Of a stretch of DNA of 64,000 nucleotides, positions 49,460-59,057 are shown piece by piece (positions within the stretch are counted from its first letter, which is position 1; the number at the start of each line of letters is the position of its first letter). The notes under the pieces are model-generated. The model searched no databases. It saw only the letters and a program-made list of their open reading frames with translations, and was not told where the DNA came from. Where the stretch lies: positions 30,920 through 94,919 of the forward strand of contig JASJCU010000002.1 in NCBI GenBank assembly GCA_030065815.1, given 5' to 3'. The DNA is from Gammaproteobacteria bacterium (lineage in GTDB: Bacteria > Pseudomonadota > Gammaproteobacteria > Chromatiales > Chromatiaceae). The translations under genes were made by a program, and so were the position numbers.

Positions 49460-51574
49460 TCAGGCCGTCAGGGCCATCGCCGCGTCGCTGCGGCCGGCGT
49501 GCTGCTTGGCCAGGCGCATCAGGCCGGGTATGTCGATGATGAGCGCAACCGAACCGTCGCCGAGTATCGTCGCGCCGGAAATGCCTTCGACCTTGCGGTA
49601 GTTGGCTTCCAGCGACTTGATCACGACCTGTTGCTGGCCGAGCAGGTCATCGACGAACAGCCCGCACTTGCGACCCTCGCCTTCGACGACGACGAGGATG
49701 CCGTCGGTCAGCTCGTCGGCATCGTGTTCGTCGATGCCGAACACCTCGTGCATGCGCACGATCGGCAGGTATTCCTCGCGCAGGCGGAACGTCTCGCCGC
49801 GCCCGGCCACCTTGTTCAGCATCGAGTCGTCGATCTGGATCGACTCGATGATCGACACCAGCGGCACGATGTAGGTCTCGTCGCCGATACGGATCGTCTG
49901 ACCGTCGAGGATAGCCAGCGTCAACGGCAGGCGGACGACGATGGCGCTGCCCTCGCCGGGCGTCGACTCGATCTCGATGGCACCGCCGAGTTCGTTGATG
50001 TTGCGGCGCACGACATCCATGCCGACCCCACGACCGGAGACGTCGCTGACCTGCTCCGCCGTCGAGAAGCCGGGCTGGAAGATCAGGTCGTAGACCTCCT
50101 TGTCGCTGAGGTGATCGTCGGCCTTGACCAGGCCGCGTTCGACCGCCTTGGCGAAGATCTTGTCGCGCGGCAGGCCCCGGCCGTCGTCGCGGATCTCGAT
50201 GACGATGTTGCCACCGCGATGCGAGGCGGCCAGGTGGACGGTGCCGGTCTCCGGCTTGCCGGCGGCGGCACGCTCCTCGGGCGTCTCGATGCCGTGATCC
50301 AGACTGTTGCGCACCAGGTGCACCAGCGGGTCGCCGATCTTTTCGATCACGGTCTTGTCGACCTCGGTGTTCTCACCGCTCATCTTCAGCTCGATCTTCT
50401 TGCCGAGCTTCTGGCTGAGGTCATGGACCAGGCGCGGGAAACGGCTGAACGAGAAGCTGATCGGCACCATGCGGATCCGCATGACGCTTTCCTGGAGTTC
50501 GCGGGTGTGGCGTTCGAGCTGCGCCAGGCCCTCCTTGAGGCGCTCGACCCGGCTCATCTGGAAGTCGTCACCGAGCATGCCGAGCATCGACTGGGTGATG
50601 ACGAGCTCGCCGACCATGTTGATCAGGGTGTCGATCTTGTGGATGTCGACACGGATCGAACTCGACGCCCCGGTGGCACCGCCGGCGTGCTTGCGCCGCT
50701 CGTCGGCCTTGCGGCGGTCCGCCGTATCGCGGCGTTCGACCGGCGGCGGCGCGGCCTGTAGTGGTACCTTGTCGGTATCCGCGGTCGCCGTGTCGGGCTC
50801 GGCAGGCTGCGCGGTGGCGGCCGGATCGTAACTGTCCGGCATGACCGGGATCACGGCAAAGTCGCAGTCGTCCTCGACCCACTCGAACACGTCGTCGATC
50901 TGCGCCTTGTCGATCGGTTCGTGCAGGCGCAGGTTCCACGACAGGTAGCTGTCTTCGGGTTCGAGCGATTCGAGGTCTGGCAGCTCGGCGATGTCGCACT
51001 CGGCGCTCATCTCGGCCAGCGAACCGAGTTCGCGGATGATGCGCAGCGGGTCGTTGCCGGTGCGCATCAGGTGTTGGTGCGGCCGGAACACGATCCTCCA
51101 GCCGATCGGCTGGACATCGCCCGGAGATTCCGCCGACGTTGATCCCTCGACCTCGGGTGCGTCGCCGACAGGTACGCCGGCGTCGCGATCGGCCAGTACA
51201 CGGTCGAGGTCGGCACGCTGCGCGGTCACGCGCTCCTCGTCGGGCTCGCCGCCGTCACGTGCCGCGGTCAGCATGTCGCGCAGCACGTCGACCGACTGCA
51301 GCAGCACGTTGACCGCATCGCCGGTGACCTGCCGGCGGCCGTCGCGCATCTCGTCGAGCAGCGTCTCCATGACGTGCGTGAACTCCGACACGTTCATGAA
51401 GCCGAACGTGCCGCTGCCACCCTTGATCGAATGCGCGGCGCGGAAGATCGCGTTGATCGCTTCGGCGTCCGCGGCGCCGGGGTCCATGTCGAGCAGTCCC
51501 GACTCCATGATGTCCAGGCCCTCGAAGCTCTCCTCGAAGAACACCTGGTGGAACTGCGCCATATCGAAGCTCAT
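49460..51574 (-). CDS. cheA: Chemotaxis histidine kinase CheA
   Basis: A 704-residue kinase. The Hpt domain has phospho-acceptor His48 in AAHSIKGGSGTFG. A long region follows (about 150-270) with GWRIVFRPHQHLMRTGNDPL, then an acidic linker. The dimer and ATPase domains carry GELVITQSMLGML, NSLDHGIETPEER (N box), IRDDGRGLPRDKI and SGRGVGMDVVRRNI. A CheW-like domain ends the protein (PLVSIIESIQID). The length is normal for CheA. It lies 34 bases after cheY. Confidence 0.97.
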   Translation of the reverse strand: MSFDMAQFHQVFFEESFEGLDIMESGLLDMDPGAADAEAINAIFRAAHSIKGGSGTFGFMNVSEFTHVMETLLDEMRDGRRQVTGDAVNVLLQSVDVLRDMLTAARDGGEPDEERVTAQRADLDRVLADRDAGVPVGDAPEVEGSTSAESPGDVQPIGWRIVFRPHQHLMRTGNDPLRIIRELGSLAEMSAECDIAELPDLESLEPEDSYLSWNLRLHEPIDKAQIDDVFEWVEDDCDFAVIPVMPDSYDPAATAQPAEPDTATADTDKVPLQAAPPPVERRDTADRRKADERRKHAGGATGASSSIRVDIHKIDTLINMVGELVITQSMLGMLGDDFQMSRVERLKEGLAQLERHTRELQESVMRIRMVPISFSFSRFPRLVHDLSQKLGKKIELKMSGENTEVDKTVIEKIGDPLVHLVRNSLDHGIETPEERAAAGKPETGTVHLAASHRGGNIVIEIRDDGRGLPRDKIFAKAVERGLVKADDHLSDKEVYDLIFQPGFSTAEQVSDVSGRGVGMDVVRRNINELGGAIEIESTPGEGSAIVVRLPLTLAILDGQTIRIGDETYIVPLVSIIESIQIDDSMLNKVAGRGETFRLREEYLPIVRMHEVFGIDEHDADELTDGILVVVEGEGRKCGLFVDDLLGQQQVVIKSLEANYRKVEGISGATILGDGSVALIIDIPGLMRLAKQHAGRSDAAMALTA

Positions 51575-51608
51575 GCAGGCCTCCGGGTTCGGCCGCGCGG
51601 ACGGCGCT

Positions 51609-51974
51609 TCAGCTAAGGACCTTTTTCACCGTGTTCAGCAGCTGCTCGGGATTGAACGGTTTGACGATCCAGCCGGTCGCACCAGCGGCCTTGCCCTGTT
51701 GCTTCTTTTCCGGGCTGGATTCGGTGGTCAGCATCAGCAGCGGCGTGAACTTGTAGCTGGACAGGGCGCGCAGCTCGCGGATCAGGGCGATGCCGTCCAT
51801 GTTGGGCATGTTGACGTCGGTGATGACCAGGTTCACCGCACGGGTCTTGGCGATGTTCAGCGCCTGCACGCCGTCGGCGGCCTCGACGACGTCATAGCCC
51901 GCCCCCTTCAGCGTGAACGACACCATTTGACGCATCGATGCCGAATCGTCTACGGCCAGGATACTTGCTGCCAT
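51609..51974 (-). CDS. cheY: Chemotaxis response regulator CheY
   Basis: A 121-residue single receiver domain: D9/D10 acidic pair, phospho-acceptor D53 in ITDVNMPNMDG, Thr84 and Lys105 in WIVKPF. It carries the signal from CheA to the flagellar motor. It is the first gene of the cluster; a sigma-28 promoter lies about 125 bases upstream. Confidence 0.96.
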   Translation of the reverse strand: MAASILAVDDSASMRQMVSFTLKGAGYDVVEAADGVQALNIAKTRAVNLVITDVNMPNMDGIALIRELRALSSYKFTPLLMLTTESSPEKKQQGKAAGATGWIVKPFNPEQLLNTVKKVLS

Positions 51975-52098
51975 CGTTGTAACTCCTTGTTTTGCGGCTT
52001 GTTCGGCGCCCAGGCCGGCGCCGCGAAATCAGCTGCGGTCGCGCACCTGGCGTCGCCGTAACAGGCCTCGTGACGACGGCAGATGAGGTTCGAGGAGC

Positions 52099-52125
52099 GT
52101 ATCGACGTGGGCAGGGGATTCTTTA
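52099..52125 (-). promoter_or_regulatory. Sigma-28 promoter of the chemotaxis cluster
   Basis: On the minus strand TAAAGAAT, 11 bases, GTCGATAC: 6 of 8 matches in each box and exact spacing to the consensus TAAAGTTT-N11-GCCGATAA. Transcription would begin near 52092 with a leader of about 118 bases before cheY. No other promoter of similar quality is seen before cheY. Confidence 0.7.
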
Positions 52126-52272
52126 ACGGGGCATTGGCCTGCCGGCAGCCGCGTGCCGACGACAGAAAAGGCCTTTGGCGCGGTACCGCGGCGCGTACCA
52201 CGGGCAGCCGCGCGACGCACCAGCGGCGGGATGCCGCACCCGCTGACGCGGGCCGGCATTACTGACGAGGGT

Positions 52273-52572
52273 TCAGACGCAGCCGGTCGGCTTCGGCAGG
52301 CCGCCGTACTTGGTGATCGGCTTCATCGGGCCGGTCTTCCACATCTTGAAGATCGCCTTCTGATCCTGGCCGACGTATTTGGCAAATTTGCGGATCGGCG
52401 GAACGACATTCTCTTCGTCGTAGTACTCGCGCGCCTTCATGATCTGGTCCCATTTGACGTCGTCGAGCTCGACGCCGTCGGCCTCGGCCATCGCGCGGCC
52501 GATCTCCGGGGTCCAGTCGGCCATGCTCAACAGATAGCCGTCGCCATCCCGCTCCGGTATTTGCGTGTTCAT
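52273..52572 (-). CDS. TusE/DsrC-family sulfur-relay protein
   Basis: A 99-residue protein of the TusE/DsrC family. RDGDGYLLSMADWTPEIGRA at residues 8-27 and the C-terminal block GLPKPTGCV are typical. Only the penultimate Cys is present; the second Cys that true DsrC has about ten residues earlier is Gly/Thr here. This fits TusE-like sulfur transfer (2-thiouridine of tRNA) or a DsrC-like regulator more than dissimilatory sulfite reduction. No dsr or tus gene is near. Confidence 0.85.
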   Translation of the reverse strand: MNTQIPERDGDGYLLSMADWTPEIGRAMAEADGVELDDVKWDQIMKAREYYDEENVVPPIRKFAKYVGQDQKAIFKMWKTGPMKPITKYGGLPKPTGCV

Positions 52573-52695
52573 TACTGTCGCTCCGTTTTTTCGTTCGCTG
52601 GCAGCCCGCGGGCTGCGATAGCCGCATGATAGGAGCGAAGGCGCAGCAAACCCCGCGAAGAAAGCAGGGTTGGAGAAACCCGAAGGCCGGGAAAC

Positions 52696-52771
52696 TGGAG
52701 CTGGCGACAGGAATCGAACCCGCGACCGGCTGATTACAAATCAGCTGCTCTACCTACTGAGCTACGCCAGC
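52696..52771 (-). tRNA. tRNA-Thr (TGT)
   Basis: A 76-nt cloverleaf with encoded CCA. The acceptor GCTGGCG pairs with CGCCAGC; the anticodon stem GCTGA/TCAGC closes a TTTGTAA loop with anticodon TGT; the T-arm has GGGTTCGATTCC. No T-run terminator is visible downstream. Confidence 0.96.
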
Positions 52772-53137
52772 GTGACGAAACGCGCCCGATAGGGCGACTC
52801 GGGCCCGCGCGATTCTAGCAGTTCGCCGGCAAGTCAGACAGAACCGTCGGCCCGATCTCCCTGTCCGCGGGGCGAGGGAAGGTCCGGCGATCGACGCTGT
52901 GACCAACGGACAGGCCTCGCAGGAAGCGAGCGTGCGCGCACCTGGCCCATGACCCCGGTCGATCCTTTCCACCGTCAATCGGCCATCGCTGCCGATCGCG
53001 AGGCGACGGTTGTGCACCAGGTGCCCGGCTGGTGTCGTCCGCTGCACCGGCGGCCGCGGCCACGCGTGCGCGCTGCACATCGGCCGATGGCCGCGCGCGG
53101 GCACCTGCCACTGCCTCACCGCCACGGGGTCCGTCAC
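52772..53137. other. Intergenic gap between dinB and tRNA-Thr
   Basis: The gap holds overlapping open frames of GC-rich shadow type only. I see no RNA structure or repeat shared with other places. Confidence 0.3.
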
Positions 53138-54343
53138 TCATCGCGGCTCGCGTCGCGTCGGCCTCGACGGCATGCCGAGCTGCAGCGCACCCTGCCCGAA
53201 GCGATCCGCTGCATCGTCCAGGGTCTGCAGCACGCGTTCGTCCTGTTGCGCCGCGCAATCGCTTCGGAACAGGTCCGCCTGTGACACGCGTTGCGTTCCC
53301 CAACCGCTGATGCCTATGCCGATCAGGCGCAGCGGGCCGTCGGGCAGCCGACCGCCGGTGAACAGCGACCAGGCCTCGCGCAGCAGCACGCGCTCGTCGT
53401 GGGTCGGTGCTGCCAACTGGCGCTGGCGGGTGTGCGTCTCGAATCCGCGGTAGCGGACCTTCAGCGTCACGACCGAGCCGGACAGGCCCTCGCGGCGCGC
53501 GGTCGCCGCGACGTCGGCGGCGAGCCGTCTGAGCACGTCGCGCAGTGTGGCCGGTTCGGCGAGGTCGGCCGCGAACGTGGTCTCCTTCGAGATGCTCTTG
53601 CGTTGGCGGTCGGGCCGGATCCGGTCGGCGCCGATGCCGTGGGCCTGGGCGACGAACTTGGCGGCCGCGTGTCGCCCGATATGCTCCTCGAGGTAGCGCG
53701 GCGGTATGGTGCGGAGCTGCTGCACGGTCTCGATGCCGAGCCGCGCGAACACCTTCTCGGTCTGGCGGCCGAGGCCGCGCAGTTTCGTTACCGGCAGCGG
53801 CGCGAGGAAATCGGCGATGTCGTTCGCCGCCAAGACGGTCAGGCCATCGGGCTTGCGATGCTCCGAGCCGAGCTTGGCGATCAAGCGGTTCGGGCCGATA
53901 CCGACCGACACCGTCAGACCGACGCCATCGAGCACGCGCTGCTTGATCGCGCGGCCCACGCTATCGGGCGGGCCGAGCAGGCGCTCGAGGCCGCTGAGGT
54001 CGAGGTAGGCCTCGTCGACCGAGACCGGCTCGACGAGCGGTGTGACCGTGCCGAGGATCGCGAAGATCTGCCGCGACACCTGTCGGTACTTGTGCATGTC
54101 GGGGCGGATGTAGACGGCGTCTGGACACCGCCGGTAGGCCTCGGCGACCGGCATCGCCGAACGGATGCCGAAGGCGCGTGCCTCGTAGCTGGCGGCCGCG
54201 ACGACGCCGCGCTGGCCAGGCATCGCGCCGACCACGACCGGTCGACCGCGATAGGCCGGATTGTCGCGCTGTTCGACGCTGGCGTAGAAGGCATCGACGT
54301 CGGCATGCCCGATCCAGCGCGGCCGGTGGTCGCAGGCGCTCAC
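53138..54343 (-). CDS. dinB: DNA polymerase IV
   Basis: A 401-residue Y-family translesion polymerase. IGHADVDAFYASVEQRDNP holds the first catalytic Asp; PVVVGAMPGQRGVVAAASYEAR, and SVDEAYLDLSG with the second Asp-Glu pair, are intact. The little-finger domain carries SISKETTFAADL and VTLKVRYRGFETHTRQ. It has about 50 residues more than E. coli DinB, mostly at the C-terminus, with no clear clamp-binding peptide at the end. I use GTG 54343; the in-frame extension upstream is not family-like. Confidence 0.94.
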   Translation of the reverse strand: MSACDHRPRWIGHADVDAFYASVEQRDNPAYRGRPVVVGAMPGQRGVVAAASYEARAFGIRSAMPVAEAYRRCPDAVYIRPDMHKYRQVSRQIFAILGTVTPLVEPVSVDEAYLDLSGLERLLGPPDSVGRAIKQRVLDGVGLTVSVGIGPNRLIAKLGSEHRKPDGLTVLAANDIADFLAPLPVTKLRGLGRQTEKVFARLGIETVQQLRTIPPRYLEEHIGRHAAAKFVAQAHGIGADRIRPDRQRKSISKETTFAADLAEPATLRDVLRRLAADVAATARREGLSGSVVTLKVRYRGFETHTRQRQLAAPTHDERVLLREAWSLFTGGRLPDGPLRLIGIGISGWGTQRVSQADLFRSDCAAQQDERVLQTLDDAADRFGQGALQLGMPSRPTRREPR

Positions 54344-54619
54344 GGCCGCTGCGCCCCAAGTCGCTCGTATACGAGATCGGCGGTCACGGTTCGCCAGTGT
54401 TTCCGTTGATTGCGGCGGTGATCCGCATGCTAACAACAGCGCCGGCGGCGTGCAGCGGCGACGACCCGGTCGTCTCCGATGGTGCCGGGCACGGGCCTTC
54501 ACCGTCGATGTCGACGATATCGGCCGGTCCGCCGCGACGCGGTACAGCGGCGCCGCGGCATCTAGCCAGCATGTTGCAAGAGCCGAACAGCGCCAATCCT
54601 GCAGGTATCTGATGTTAAG

Positions 54620-54812
54620 GCGGTTTCCGCCAGCTCCTGGGAAATACCGGATGTTGCCGTTGGTACCCGGCGCTGTCCTATTCGGATTCCTGCGATTTCT
54701 CGCTCGCTGTGGCTTGGCTTTCGCTCAAGCCATAGCGACGGCTATGACTTTCGCTCCAAGCCGGCGCCACACCGGCTGCGAAAGCCGCAGGCGCTCCGAA
54801 TGCCTATGCAAC
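54620..54812 (-). repeat. Dispersed intergenic repeat, copy B
   Basis: Read on the minus strand, this stretch aligns over its length with 29665-29851. It lies in the 522-base gap between the divergent dinB and flavoprotein genes, where I see no supported gene. It begins with GCATTCGG, passes through GTGGCGCC, CATAGCCG and AGCGAGAAA, and ends near AGCTGGCGGAAACC, in the same order as copy A. A protein-coding origin is unlikely, because small gaps shift the frame. Confidence 0.7.
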
Positions 54813-54865
54813 ATGCAGGCTAGGCTTAGACGAGGACTCGTCGACGCGGAGCGGGAGGTCATGCG

Positions 54866-56263
54866 GTGACCACGAACTTCGATGCGATCGTAATCGGCGC
54901 CGGGCAGGCCGGGCCGGCACTCGCTGGCCGGCTCGACGCGCAGGGCCTCAAGACCGCGCTGATCGAGCGGCACCTGATGGGTGGGACCTGCGTCAACACC
55001 GGCTGCATCCCGACCAAGACCCTGGTCGCGAGCGCCCGGGTCGCGCACCTCGCCCGGCGCGCGGCCGAGTTCGGCGTCACGATCGGCGGCCGGATCGATG
55101 TCGACATGCGACAGGTCAAGGCCCGTAAGGACCGGATAGTCGCGCAATCCAACGACGGCGTTACCGACTGGATCGAAGGGATGGACAACGTCACGTTGAT
55201 TCGCGGCCACGCGCGTTTCGACGGCCCACACTCGGTCACCGTCGGCGCTGACCGGCTGACGGCCGAGCGGATCTTCATCAACGTCGGCGCACGGGCGCGG
55301 GTCCCCGATTTCCCCGGGCTGGCCGATATCGACTACCTGACCAATTCCGGCATGATGGAGATCGATGCCATGCCCGACCACCTGCTGATCGTCGGCGGCA
55401 GCTACATCGGCCTGGAGTTCGCGCAGATGTACCGCCGCTTCGGTGCCCGTGTCACCGTGATCGAGCAGAACGATCGGCTGATCGCACGCGAAGACGACGA
55501 CGTTTCCGATGCAGTGCGCGAGTTCCTCGTCGACGAGGGCGTCACGGTCAGGCTCAAGGCCGAGTGTCTCGGCTTCGAGCGTGGTCCACAGGGCGTGCGC
55601 ATGAACATCGATTGCGACGAGGACTCGACGCCAATCGACGGCAGTCACGTGCTGCTCGCCGTGGGTCGGACACCGAATACCGACGATCTCGGCCTCGACA
55701 GGGCCGGGATCGCCGTCGACGACCGCGGCTACATCGAGGTCGATGACCGGCTCCGCACCGGTGTCGACGGCGTCTGGGCACTCGGCGAGGTCAACGGCCG
55801 TGGTGCGTTCACGCATACCAGCTACAACGATTACGAGATCATCGCCGCGGACCTGTTCGACGACGCAGCGCGCCGCGTGTCCGATCGCATCCCGTGCTAC
55901 GGGCTGTTCATCGATCCGCCGCTCGGCCGGGTCGGTATCGGCGAGCGCGACGCGCGCGCGTCCGGACGTCGTATACTGATCGCAACACGCGACATGACGG
56001 AGGTTGGGCGGGCCCGCGAGTTCGGCGAGACGCGGGGTCTCATGAAGGTACTCGTCGATGCCGACAGCAAGCGGATCCTCGGCGCCGCGGTACTCGGCCT
56101 CAGCGGCGACGAGGTCGTACACGGACTGCTGGACATGATGTATGCCAACCAGCCCTACACGGTCGTGTCACAGGCCGTGCACATCCACCCGACGGTATCC
56201 GAGTTGCTGCCGACATTGCTGCAGTCGTTGCGACCGCTCGACGATGCCGGAAACAACACCTAG
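54866..56263 (+). CDS. FAD-dependent pyridine nucleotide-disulfide oxidoreductase
   Basis: A 465-residue flavoprotein of the mercuric reductase/dihydrolipoamide dehydrogenase class. It has the FAD site IVIGAGQAGPALA, the redox disulfide C42-VNTG-C47, the NAD(P) site IVGGSYIGLEFAQM, the second FAD block and the C-terminal HPTVSE active-site His-Glu. It lacks the N-terminal metal domain and the C-terminal Cys pair of mercuric reductase, so mercury is not the likely substrate. No pyruvate dehydrogenase or mer genes are near. GTG start with GGGAGG upstream; the substrate is open. Confidence 0.87.
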   Translation: MTTNFDAIVIGAGQAGPALAGRLDAQGLKTALIERHLMGGTCVNTGCIPTKTLVASARVAHLARRAAEFGVTIGGRIDVDMRQVKARKDRIVAQSNDGVTDWIEGMDNVTLIRGHARFDGPHSVTVGADRLTAERIFINVGARARVPDFPGLADIDYLTNSGMMEIDAMPDHLLIVGGSYIGLEFAQMYRRFGARVTVIEQNDRLIAREDDDVSDAVREFLVDEGVTVRLKAECLGFERGPQGVRMNIDCDEDSTPIDGSHVLLAVGRTPNTDDLGLDRAGIAVDDRGYIEVDDRLRTGVDGVWALGEVNGRGAFTHTSYNDYEIIAADLFDDAARRVSDRIPCYGLFIDPPLGRVGIGERDARASGRRILIATRDMTEVGRAREFGETRGLMKVLVDADSKRILGAAVLGLSGDEVVHGLLDMMYANQPYTVVSQAVHIHPTVSELLPTLLQSLRPLDDAGNNT

Positions 56264-56344
56264 CTGGACAGCAGGTCGCGACTCTGTAGGGATCTCCTGC
56301 CGCGCTGCCGCTGCGTCGACCCGCGATCGCCGCAGTGATCCCTG

Positions 56345-57553
56345 TCAGGCCGCTTCGCCGCGCAGTGAAGAGGTCAGGCGCTGGAACTCGCGTTTCATCT
56401 CGAGGTTCTCGAACGCGCGCAGCGGCGGCACCTGCAGCCGGAACAGCCGGTCGAGCAACTGACGGCTGTTCTGCATCAGCGCGACCAGATCGCCGGACAT
56501 CTTGACCGTCTCATAGGTATTGCGGGCGATCGCGATGTCGCGGGCCAGCTGCCTGCGTGACAGCTCGACCTGGCGCTGCTGGCCGTTCAGGTAGTCACCG
56601 TAGCGGGCCGCTGCCGCGATCGTCAGCTGTTGTGCCTCGAGGTTTGCCGACAGCACCGGGTTGGCGCGTAGCGCGAGCAGGCTGCGGGTCTCGTGCTGGA
56701 GCTCGCGGGCACGTTCGGCGATTGCCGCGACGCGCGGCCGGTAGTCCTGCGTGATGGCGTCGAGCAGGCCGGCATGCATATGGTCGAGCGTCCGCAGCAG
56801 CACCGTGTACATGCCGTAGTAACGACGCGCAGCGGCGACGTCTTCATCACTGTCCGCGGTCAGCAGCTCGAGCTGCTCGGTCAGGTCGCGCACCTGTTCG
56901 AAGGCCAGCGCCATGTCGATGACATCGTCGCCAACCACGGTCGACATCAGAAACTCCAGGCCGGTGGCGTCGATATCGAGGCCCATCACGCGCAGCGCGA
57001 TCGCCATCTCGGCGTGCAGTTCATCGAGCGCGGCCTGCTGCTCCTGCAGCAGCGCCTCGCGCTCGTCGATCTCGGCGTCGATATCGGCGACGGTCTTGCG
57101 CCACATCGAGTCCGACGGCGCGGTCAGCCGACGTCGCTTGAGATCGCTGATCGCCGCGCGATTGCCGGCCATCGCCGAACTCAGTTCGCGCATGCGCTCG
57201 CGCAGCACATTGTCGCCGACCAGGATGACCGACACCTCGTCGAGCAGCTGGTCGATCTCGGCGTCGGCCGAGCCCCGGTCTTCACCGAACCAGGCGCTCT
57301 CGGGCAGCTCGCGCTGCCTGTCCTGCAGCACGATGACCTCGTCTAGACGCGGGATCAGTTGTTCCCAGAGTTCGGCGGTCTGCGGGTGTTCCTCGCGCCA
57401 CAGGCGCCGCGCACGGTCCAACGCGGAGCCGGCATATTCGACGGTCCTGTCCCACAAGGCATCGGCCCTCTGCAACGACTCGTCGACGACGTCGGCCGAC
57501 GCACTGGCGGCGAACAGCAGCAGGATCAACAGTGGTAGGGCTTGGCATCGCAT
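56345..57553 (-). CDS. Secreted coiled-coil protein of unknown function
   Basis: A 402-residue protein with a clear signal peptide (residues 1-20, LPLLILLLFAASASA). The rest is almost wholly helical, with long heptad-like stretches (IDEREALLQEQQAALDEL, then LTIAAAARYGDYLNGQQ). It has no Cys in the mature part and no membrane segment after the signal, so it is likely periplasmic. I do not recognise the family. It might be a partner of envelope assembly, but nothing in the context shows this. ATG 57553; TTG 57565 is a weaker option. Confidence 0.6.
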   Translation of the reverse strand: MRCQALPLLILLLFAASASADVVDESLQRADALWDRTVEYAGSALDRARRLWREEHPQTAELWEQLIPRLDEVIVLQDRQRELPESAWFGEDRGSADAEIDQLLDEVSVILVGDNVLRERMRELSSAMAGNRAAISDLKRRRLTAPSDSMWRKTVADIDAEIDEREALLQEQQAALDELHAEMAIALRVMGLDIDATGLEFLMSTVVGDDVIDMALAFEQVRDLTEQLELLTADSDEDVAAARRYYGMYTVLLRTLDHMHAGLLDAITQDYRPRVAAIAERARELQHETRSLLALRANPVLSANLEAQQLTIAAAARYGDYLNGQQRQVELSRRQLARDIAIARNTYETVKMSGDLVALMQNSRQLLDRLFRLQVPPLRAFENLEMKREFQRLTSSLRGEAA

Positions 57554-57926
57554 CGGCGTTCTCAACGGTGTGACCGGGCTCTGGCGGCCGGGCCGATCAT
57601 AGAGTCGGCGGCGGCCGACCGCAGCGTCGTGGCGACGAACCTACCGTGAGACAGGCGGCCGGGCCACGAGTTCGCCGGGTCCGGCCGCGTGCTTCGGCGG
57701 TGGTGCCGACCGCTGTGGTCGTCAGGATGGCGTCGCCGAAACGCAACCGAGGGCCGAACGACGCACGGCCCCCCGATGCGCGTCGACGGCCGTGCCGCGG
57801 AAAACACCCGGTGAGGAGTGTCGGGTCTGACCGCCAGGCAGCGGCCCGCCTGCCGAGCGGCCTCGACGCGCAGCCAATCTCGCGGCGATGCCGCCACGGG
57901 GATGTCGTCGGCAAGACCGCGTCTGG
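57554..57926. other. Intergenic gap, no supported gene
   Basis: The gap between the SPOR-domain gene and the secreted coiled-coil gene has only shadow-type open frames. No terminator-like hairpin with a T-run and no repeat is visible. Confidence 0.3.
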
Positions 57927-59057
57927 TCAGTCCGACGGGCAGGGCGCCGTCGCGACGCTGGCGCCGTCGGGCAGCTCGCCGATGGTCGCCGTCAGGTCGC
58001 CGCGATGGCGCAGCAGCAGCGAACGCCGCTCGACGCGCGAGGTCCTCTCCCGCACCTCGACAGCGAAACCCTTGGCCGCGACCCGTTCGGCATGGCGTCG
58101 CGCACCCGCTTCGCGGCGGAACAACCCCAGCGATATCGCGTTGCGATAGGCGCCGCGGCGGAACAGCCAGGTATCCTCGAACCCGGCCTCGCCGAGTTTC
58201 TGCAGCATCTGCAGGCCTTCGGCGCGGGTCGGCAACGCCGGTACCAGCACGTAGTAGCCGTCGACCTGCGACGTGTCCTCGGTGCTGTCGGCGAGCACCT
58301 CGATCGCCGCTGGCAGCCGCTTGCGCAACGCGTCCGCCGCATCGCCGGCGAGCGGGCCGACGCGCGAACAGGTCGCGACCGCAGGCGTGGGGCCCGGCGC
58401 GGGTTCCGGCGCGGCCGCAGTTGGTGCGGTGTTGCCAGGGTCGCTGTCGGTCGCTGCCGCGACAACCGGCGGATCAGCGGCACCGGCGGCGGGCGATGCC
58501 GGCACCGCGGCTGTGGCGGTCGGCGGCGCGTCGGCTTGCACGGTCGTCGCGGCGTCGCCAGCAAGCGGCGACGCCGGCACGCTGTCGTCGACGGAATCAG
58601 AGACCGCGGCCGGTGGCGCTGCCGACGGCGGCGTCGGCTGTGGCGGCGCTGGCCGTGGCGGGTCTGGTAGTGGCGGCGGCGGGGTTTGCGCCGGCGCTGT
58701 CGGTTGCGGCCGAGCCGGAACCGGCGGCGAGGTCACTGCCGGCGGTGCCGGGGGGACGATGACCGCGGGTGGCGGAGGCGCGCTGACCGCAGCTGGCGGC
58801 GCGGCAGCCTCGGCTGTCGCCGGCACCGGATCGGCCGCTGCCGGCGCCGCGTCGGCGGGCGCTGCGGCGCTGCCGTCATCGCTGACACCGACCGCCGGCA
58901 CCTGCGCGTCGCCCGGCGGCGGCTCGTTGCGCAGCTGCAGCTGGCCGATCTCGGGAGGCGGCAGCTCGCTGTGCGACGCCGGGTTCAATGAGCTCTGCTG
59001 CACCCAGAAGAACAGCGCGATATTCGCGATCAGCAGAAATATCACGAACCAGCGCAC
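57927..59057 (-). CDS. SPOR-domain protein with N-terminal membrane anchor
   Basis: A 376-residue protein with one N-terminal membrane helix (residues 3-20, WFVIFLLIANIALFFWV), a Pro/Ala-rich linker of about 200 residues and a C-terminal SPOR-like domain (about 235-350; GYYVLVPALPTRAEGLQMLQKL, then AISLGLFRREAGARRHAERV). SPOR domains bind denuded glycan at the septum. The gene follows birA and coaX, as in many Gammaproteobacteria; its GTG overlaps the coaX stop by one base. It is likely a DedD/FtsN-like division accessory protein. Confidence 0.82.
   Translation of the reverse strand: MRWFVIFLLIANIALFFWVQQSSLNPASHSELPPPEIGQLQLRNEPPPGDAQVPAVGVSDDGSAAAPADAAPAAADPVPATAEAAAPPAAVSAPPPPAVIVPPAPPAVTSPPVPARPQPTAPAQTPPPPLPDPPRPAPPQPTPPSAAPPAAVSDSVDDSVPASPLAGDAATTVQADAPPTATAAVPASPAAGAADPPVVAAATDSDPGNTAPTAAAPEPAPGPTPAVATCSRVGPLAGDAADALRKRLPAAIEVLADSTEDTSQVDGYYVLVPALPTRAEGLQMLQKLGEAGFEDTWLFRRGAYRNAISLGLFRREAGARRHAERVAAKGFAVEVRERTSRVERRSLLLRHRGDLTATIGELPDGASVATAPCPSD

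Noticed and set aside
52815..53303. Minus-strand open frame overlapping the dinB end
   Set aside because: It overlaps the conserved dinB frame and has Arg/Ala-rich shadow composition.
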